In this document: piece after piece, positions 61,490-64,000 of the stretch
Layout: every line of letters begins with the position of its first letter
How positions within the stretch are numbered: position 1 is the stretch's first letter
Source: Dipylidium caninum
Lineage: Eukaryota; Platyhelminthes; Cestoda; Cyclophyllidea; Dipylidiidae
Length of the DNA stretch: 64,000 bases
Assembly: GCA_017562135.1 (NCBI GenBank)
Contig: QEYB01001249.1
Coordinates: forward strand, 277,769 to 341,768
Reading direction: 5' to 3'
Notes under the pieces: model-generated
What the model was told of the DNA's origin: nothing
Seen by the model: only the letters and a program-made list of their open reading frames with translations
The model's database searches: none
Translations under genes and position numbers: made by a program

Positions 61490-61726
61490 TTAACACCGAC
61501 GAGACAGTTGCAGCTGGTTCGTGCAAAGCGCATTAACATTAAGTGGGTTGAATCGAGTAGTTGGCGTGAGACTGCTCCTCCAAGCGTCGAAGTGTGCCAT
61601 CAGTTTCTGCTTCGCTGCCCCTACACGACTGTCCCAATCGCGCTGTTGTGCTACCAACTTTCGTTCCGTTTCGAGTTCTGTGTCCCGTAGTTTGCGTGTC
61701 TCAACTTCCCTCGCTTCCATTTGCTC
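61490..61726 (-). pseudogene. Orphan last exon of the coiled-coil gene, right-arm copy
   Basis: Copy of 32127-32363 on the minus strand, reading EQMEAREVETRKLRDTELET to the stop with two or three residue changes near the end (NQLQLSRRC). The acceptor is kept, but similarity stops about nine bases upstream and the other exons are absent, so it cannot make the protein. An open frame that runs back through the junction to 62065 is accidental. Confidence 0.85.
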
Positions 61727-61736
61727 CTGCGCATGT

Positions 61737-63907
61737 GGAAAGAAAAGAGAGGCGCTTACATTCCCACATTGTTTGTTATGACGTGAGAACACGTAATTGG
61801 CGTAATCTGTATGTCGAGGGCGGTGCAGAGAACCCCCTAGAGAGGTTGATTCACTCTTGTGAAGGGATGCATAGGTGTGAATTTTTGCCTGTGCGCCCTT
61901 GTAATGTATTTTTTTAGACTGGGCGGCGATGTTTTTCACGATGGTGGAATAGATAGTGTAACTCACTGTCGCCCTTGTTCGGTGGTTAAAACGGGAAACG
62001 AGTGAGGACGGTCCCGGTGACAGATGCTCAGGGGAAAGATGATTTGGGGTCCTGGAATATAACATTAAAGAGGTCAGCGTCTCGGCTCATCGGCTAGGGA
62101 CGTATATTGAGAGCCGAAGGACAATAAAGGAGATACCGCAGGAATTGCCATCAACATGGTGGATAAACGCGTGTAACGAGCAAATTGCCGGACAGGGGTC
62201 TGGTCTTTTTTTCAAATCGGGATTTTAATTCAACCGTACCGTGGCAAAGCAAAAAACCAAATGGCCTAATTCACATTACATTTTAGGAGGATTTTCATTA
62301 AGTGTTCGGCCACAATGGAAGTTGTAGACTGAATGTTTGCCTGGTGAGTGTGGCGGATGCGGCGTGATGCTTTTTGGTTGCTCAGAACGCGTCAGGTAGG
62401 CTGGCGCTCATGTGAATGTTTGTCTTTCAGGTATATCGGGCTTCTTTCCACTCCGGCAATCTGGCCGAATTCTGTACGAGAAATTCGGCGACACGAATGT
62501 ATGACAAGTCGTCGTGGGATCGCATGAAGGGCAGATATTGGTCATTGCGGTGGAAGCAGCCATTATAGCCACGAGGGTGAGTACTCTTTGCGCCGATGCA
62601 TGACACGGTGTGAGTGGGAATTGTTTGTCCACACTCGATTATGCTTCCCGACTGTCCAACCCCCAGTATGTGCTGATATCAATATGGTATGTGCTGTTTG
62701 TGGTTTGGCAGAGCAGCTGAAGGTGGCAGTGCTAAGTTTTGTAGACTGCTGACTGCGGTTCATGGATGTTGACGCGGTGAGGTGCATTTGTATGATGTTC
62801 CTACAGGGAAGCAGTTATAAGAAGAGTTCGGTGGTGCATGGCTTGTCTCAAGGGGGTAATGCGGAGACGGTGGGGCGATACGAAGCCAAACAATCGTCCA
62901 ATACTTTAAGGAGAAGTAATGGCAATACACGCTGCAAAATATCCGGAACTACGTGGCATTAAGGTGAGGTGTGATCGATTGGTGGGCGCACCTGATGGCC
63001 AAGTAAGTGTAGGTGGAGATTGAATAGGGTTGGTTGAGAGTTCTTAGCGAACGGTGGTGGCGGGCTGTGGCCTGGTTTGCTTGCCATGTGATGAGAGGTG
63101 GTTAGAAGGTGGCAAGACGTTTTTGGTGGTGCGCATGGTCGAGGTGAGCAAGGGTGAGGTGTCATTCGTGGGGTGGAGCTTGATGTGGAGGGGGATGAGA
63201 GGGTGGGTTGGTGAGTTGGGTTTGGGTTGGGTTGGGTGGGTTAGGTTGGGTTAGGTGGCGAGAAGGGGCTGATGTGCGACTGTGTCTCGACTGTAAGGGA
63301 TAAGGTGGAGTTTGGGGTTGGAGGGTGTAAGTGGTTGGATTGACTGAGAGAGGCGCCTCAATGAAGAAGGAGATGGTGCGGTTGTATTGCCGGTTGTGCT
63401 TGAACAGGCCGTTAAGTGATGATGTTTTCTCTGAATTGTAGACGCAAGAAGTGACAGGGACGAGTTATTCCATGGAATTATTGGATGTTATGCCTTCCAA
63501 AAATTTCGAGAGAAGACCCCAGTGTGATCGCCGAAGATGTTTATTTCCGTTATTCAGCGGTGTCCACCGAGTGAACGATTTAATACGTTGAAAACGTTAT
63601 CGAGAGCTTCTGTCGATTGTACGTAAAGGTAGCCTGAATGGCGGTTGTGTTAGTGTCCTCGGGGTGGTGGGGCTTAACAATTGGAGGCTGGTCGTCGTTG
63701 TTTACCGCAAGGTCCAGCACGCTGAAGCAGAAAGTGGCGATAAATTTGAAGAGTTTGAGGCCGCTTCGGTGTTCGAGGGCACGAGAGCTGGATCAACCTT
63801 CTGTATTTGTTTCGCAATGGAGGGTGTGAATGGGAAAGGGGAAAGTGGAAGCAAGAGCCTTCTACGAACCTGTCCCGAGACGACTGCGTTGCAAGGTTGT
63901 GTGTATG
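61737..63907 (+). pseudogene. Third Argonaute copy, partial, indel-rich
   Basis: Starts inside Argonaute intron 6 (homology from about 61772, TTTGTTATGACGTGAG) and ends within exon 11 at GTGTATGC. Exons 7-11 are recognisable but broken: GGDVFHDGG, then [27 protein letters not shown], and VRRLLL-type debris in exon 11. Exon 7 alone (about 61916-62342) shows more than ten single-base gains or losses against the left copy, for example GTCCTGG preceded by four G instead of two. Exons 7-9 follow the left paralogue; exons 10-11 follow the right one (TTATTCAGCGGTGTC, CTGGATCAACCTTCT). It lies head-to-tail after the right unit. The indel density is far above that of the other two copies and resembles raw long-read error. 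Confidence 0.85.
63214..63255. repeat. (GGGTT)n array in third Argonaute copy
   Basis: Third instance of the intron 9 array, with length differences at several G and T runs compared with 53320-53355. Confidence 0.8.
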
Positions 63908-64000
63908 CTCGTGGGTGAATTGGAGAGATTTTTGCCCGTAATTTACTAAACGTAATTTGATCTAAACGCATTGTTTTCGCAATAGGGTTGAAAAAGTTAT
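63908..64000. other. Unmatched sequence at the window end
   Basis: Similarity to Argonaute exon 11 stops after GTGTATGC, and the last 93 bases match nothing else I could find in the window. This is either the true end of the duplicated unit or a misjoin. Confidence 0.5.

Larger units (their letters stand above)
53031..61735. repeat. Right arm of large inverted duplication
   Basis: Inverted partner of 32127-41067. It runs from the codons for [14 protein letters not shown] in Argonaute exon 9 to the acceptor of the last coiled-coil exon. In this arm both Argonaute and SEC62 are open throughout, unlike the left arm. The outer end joins directly to a third Argonaute copy, so this arm is also the first unit of a head-to-tail tandem. 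Confidence 0.92.

Noticed and set aside
60355..61539. 394-codon open frame on the minus strand
   Set aside because: Pro/Thr/His/Ser-rich with no motif, lies in G-rich DNA where minus-strand stops are rare, and is not preserved in the inverted left-arm copy.
32127..61735. Palindrome as a giant transposon with terminal inverted repeats
   Set aside because: The inner edge lies inside an Argonaute exon, no transposase belongs to the unit, and I saw no target-site duplication.
61490..62065. 191-codon minus-strand frame fusing the coiled-coil exon with upstream sequence
   Set aside because: It crosses the duplication junction and includes antisense Argonaute sequence; the upstream part encodes nothing recognisable.

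Overview
The window is eukaryotic DNA with many short introns (often 40-100 nt, GT-AG). The genes fit a parasitic flatworm, most likely a tapeworm: two divergent Argonautes that resemble the flatworm-specific Argonaute (FLAgo) group, plus ordinary animal housekeeping genes. The species assignment is inference; gene identities rest on motifs read directly from the translations and on splice phases that I checked by hand.

Region 1 (1-26.2 kb) is single-copy gene space. It holds a possible small membrane-protein gene (729-1624, weak), an LL5/PHLDB-type gene with a C-terminal PH domain (3004-14797, +), an intact four-exon prohibitin-1 gene (16750-17744, -), and an unrecognised single-pass membrane protein gene (19028-26206, +). 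A decayed mariner transposon lies at 27.5-28.4 kb, followed by a coiled-coil, TPH/CFAP-like gene (29.4-32.36 kb, +) that carries an in-frame TGA and a frame slip.

Region 2 (32.1-64 kb) is a large imperfect palindrome. The left arm (about 32.13-41.07 kb) and right arm (about 53.03-61.74 kb) are inverted copies that are near-identical even in introns. Each arm carries the 3' half of an Argonaute gene, a fragment of the coiled-coil gene, a SEC62 gene and the last exon of the coiled-coil gene. The centre (41.07-53.03 kb) holds the strongly diverged 5' halves of the two Argonautes, transcribed away from each other from tiny 11-nt first coding exons, with a HIG1-domain gene between them. The right-hand Argonaute (49971-56141) and SEC62 (58746-59929) are intact. 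The left-hand copies carry three and four single-base homopolymer-length changes respectively, each of which shifts the frame.

Region 3 (61.74-63.9 kb) is a third, partial Argonaute copy in tandem with the right one. It is riddled with single-base insertions and deletions, and is left-type in its 5' exons but right-type in its 3' exons. The indel profile looks like unpolished long-read sequence, so this end may be a contig edge or a misjoin. The main biological story is an Argonaute/SEC62 segmental duplication with patchy homogenisation: almost unchanged introns and core blocks, interrupted by islands of replacement changes, an RGG-repeat tail in only one paralogue, and a possible Glu-to-Asp change at the slicer glutamate in the other.
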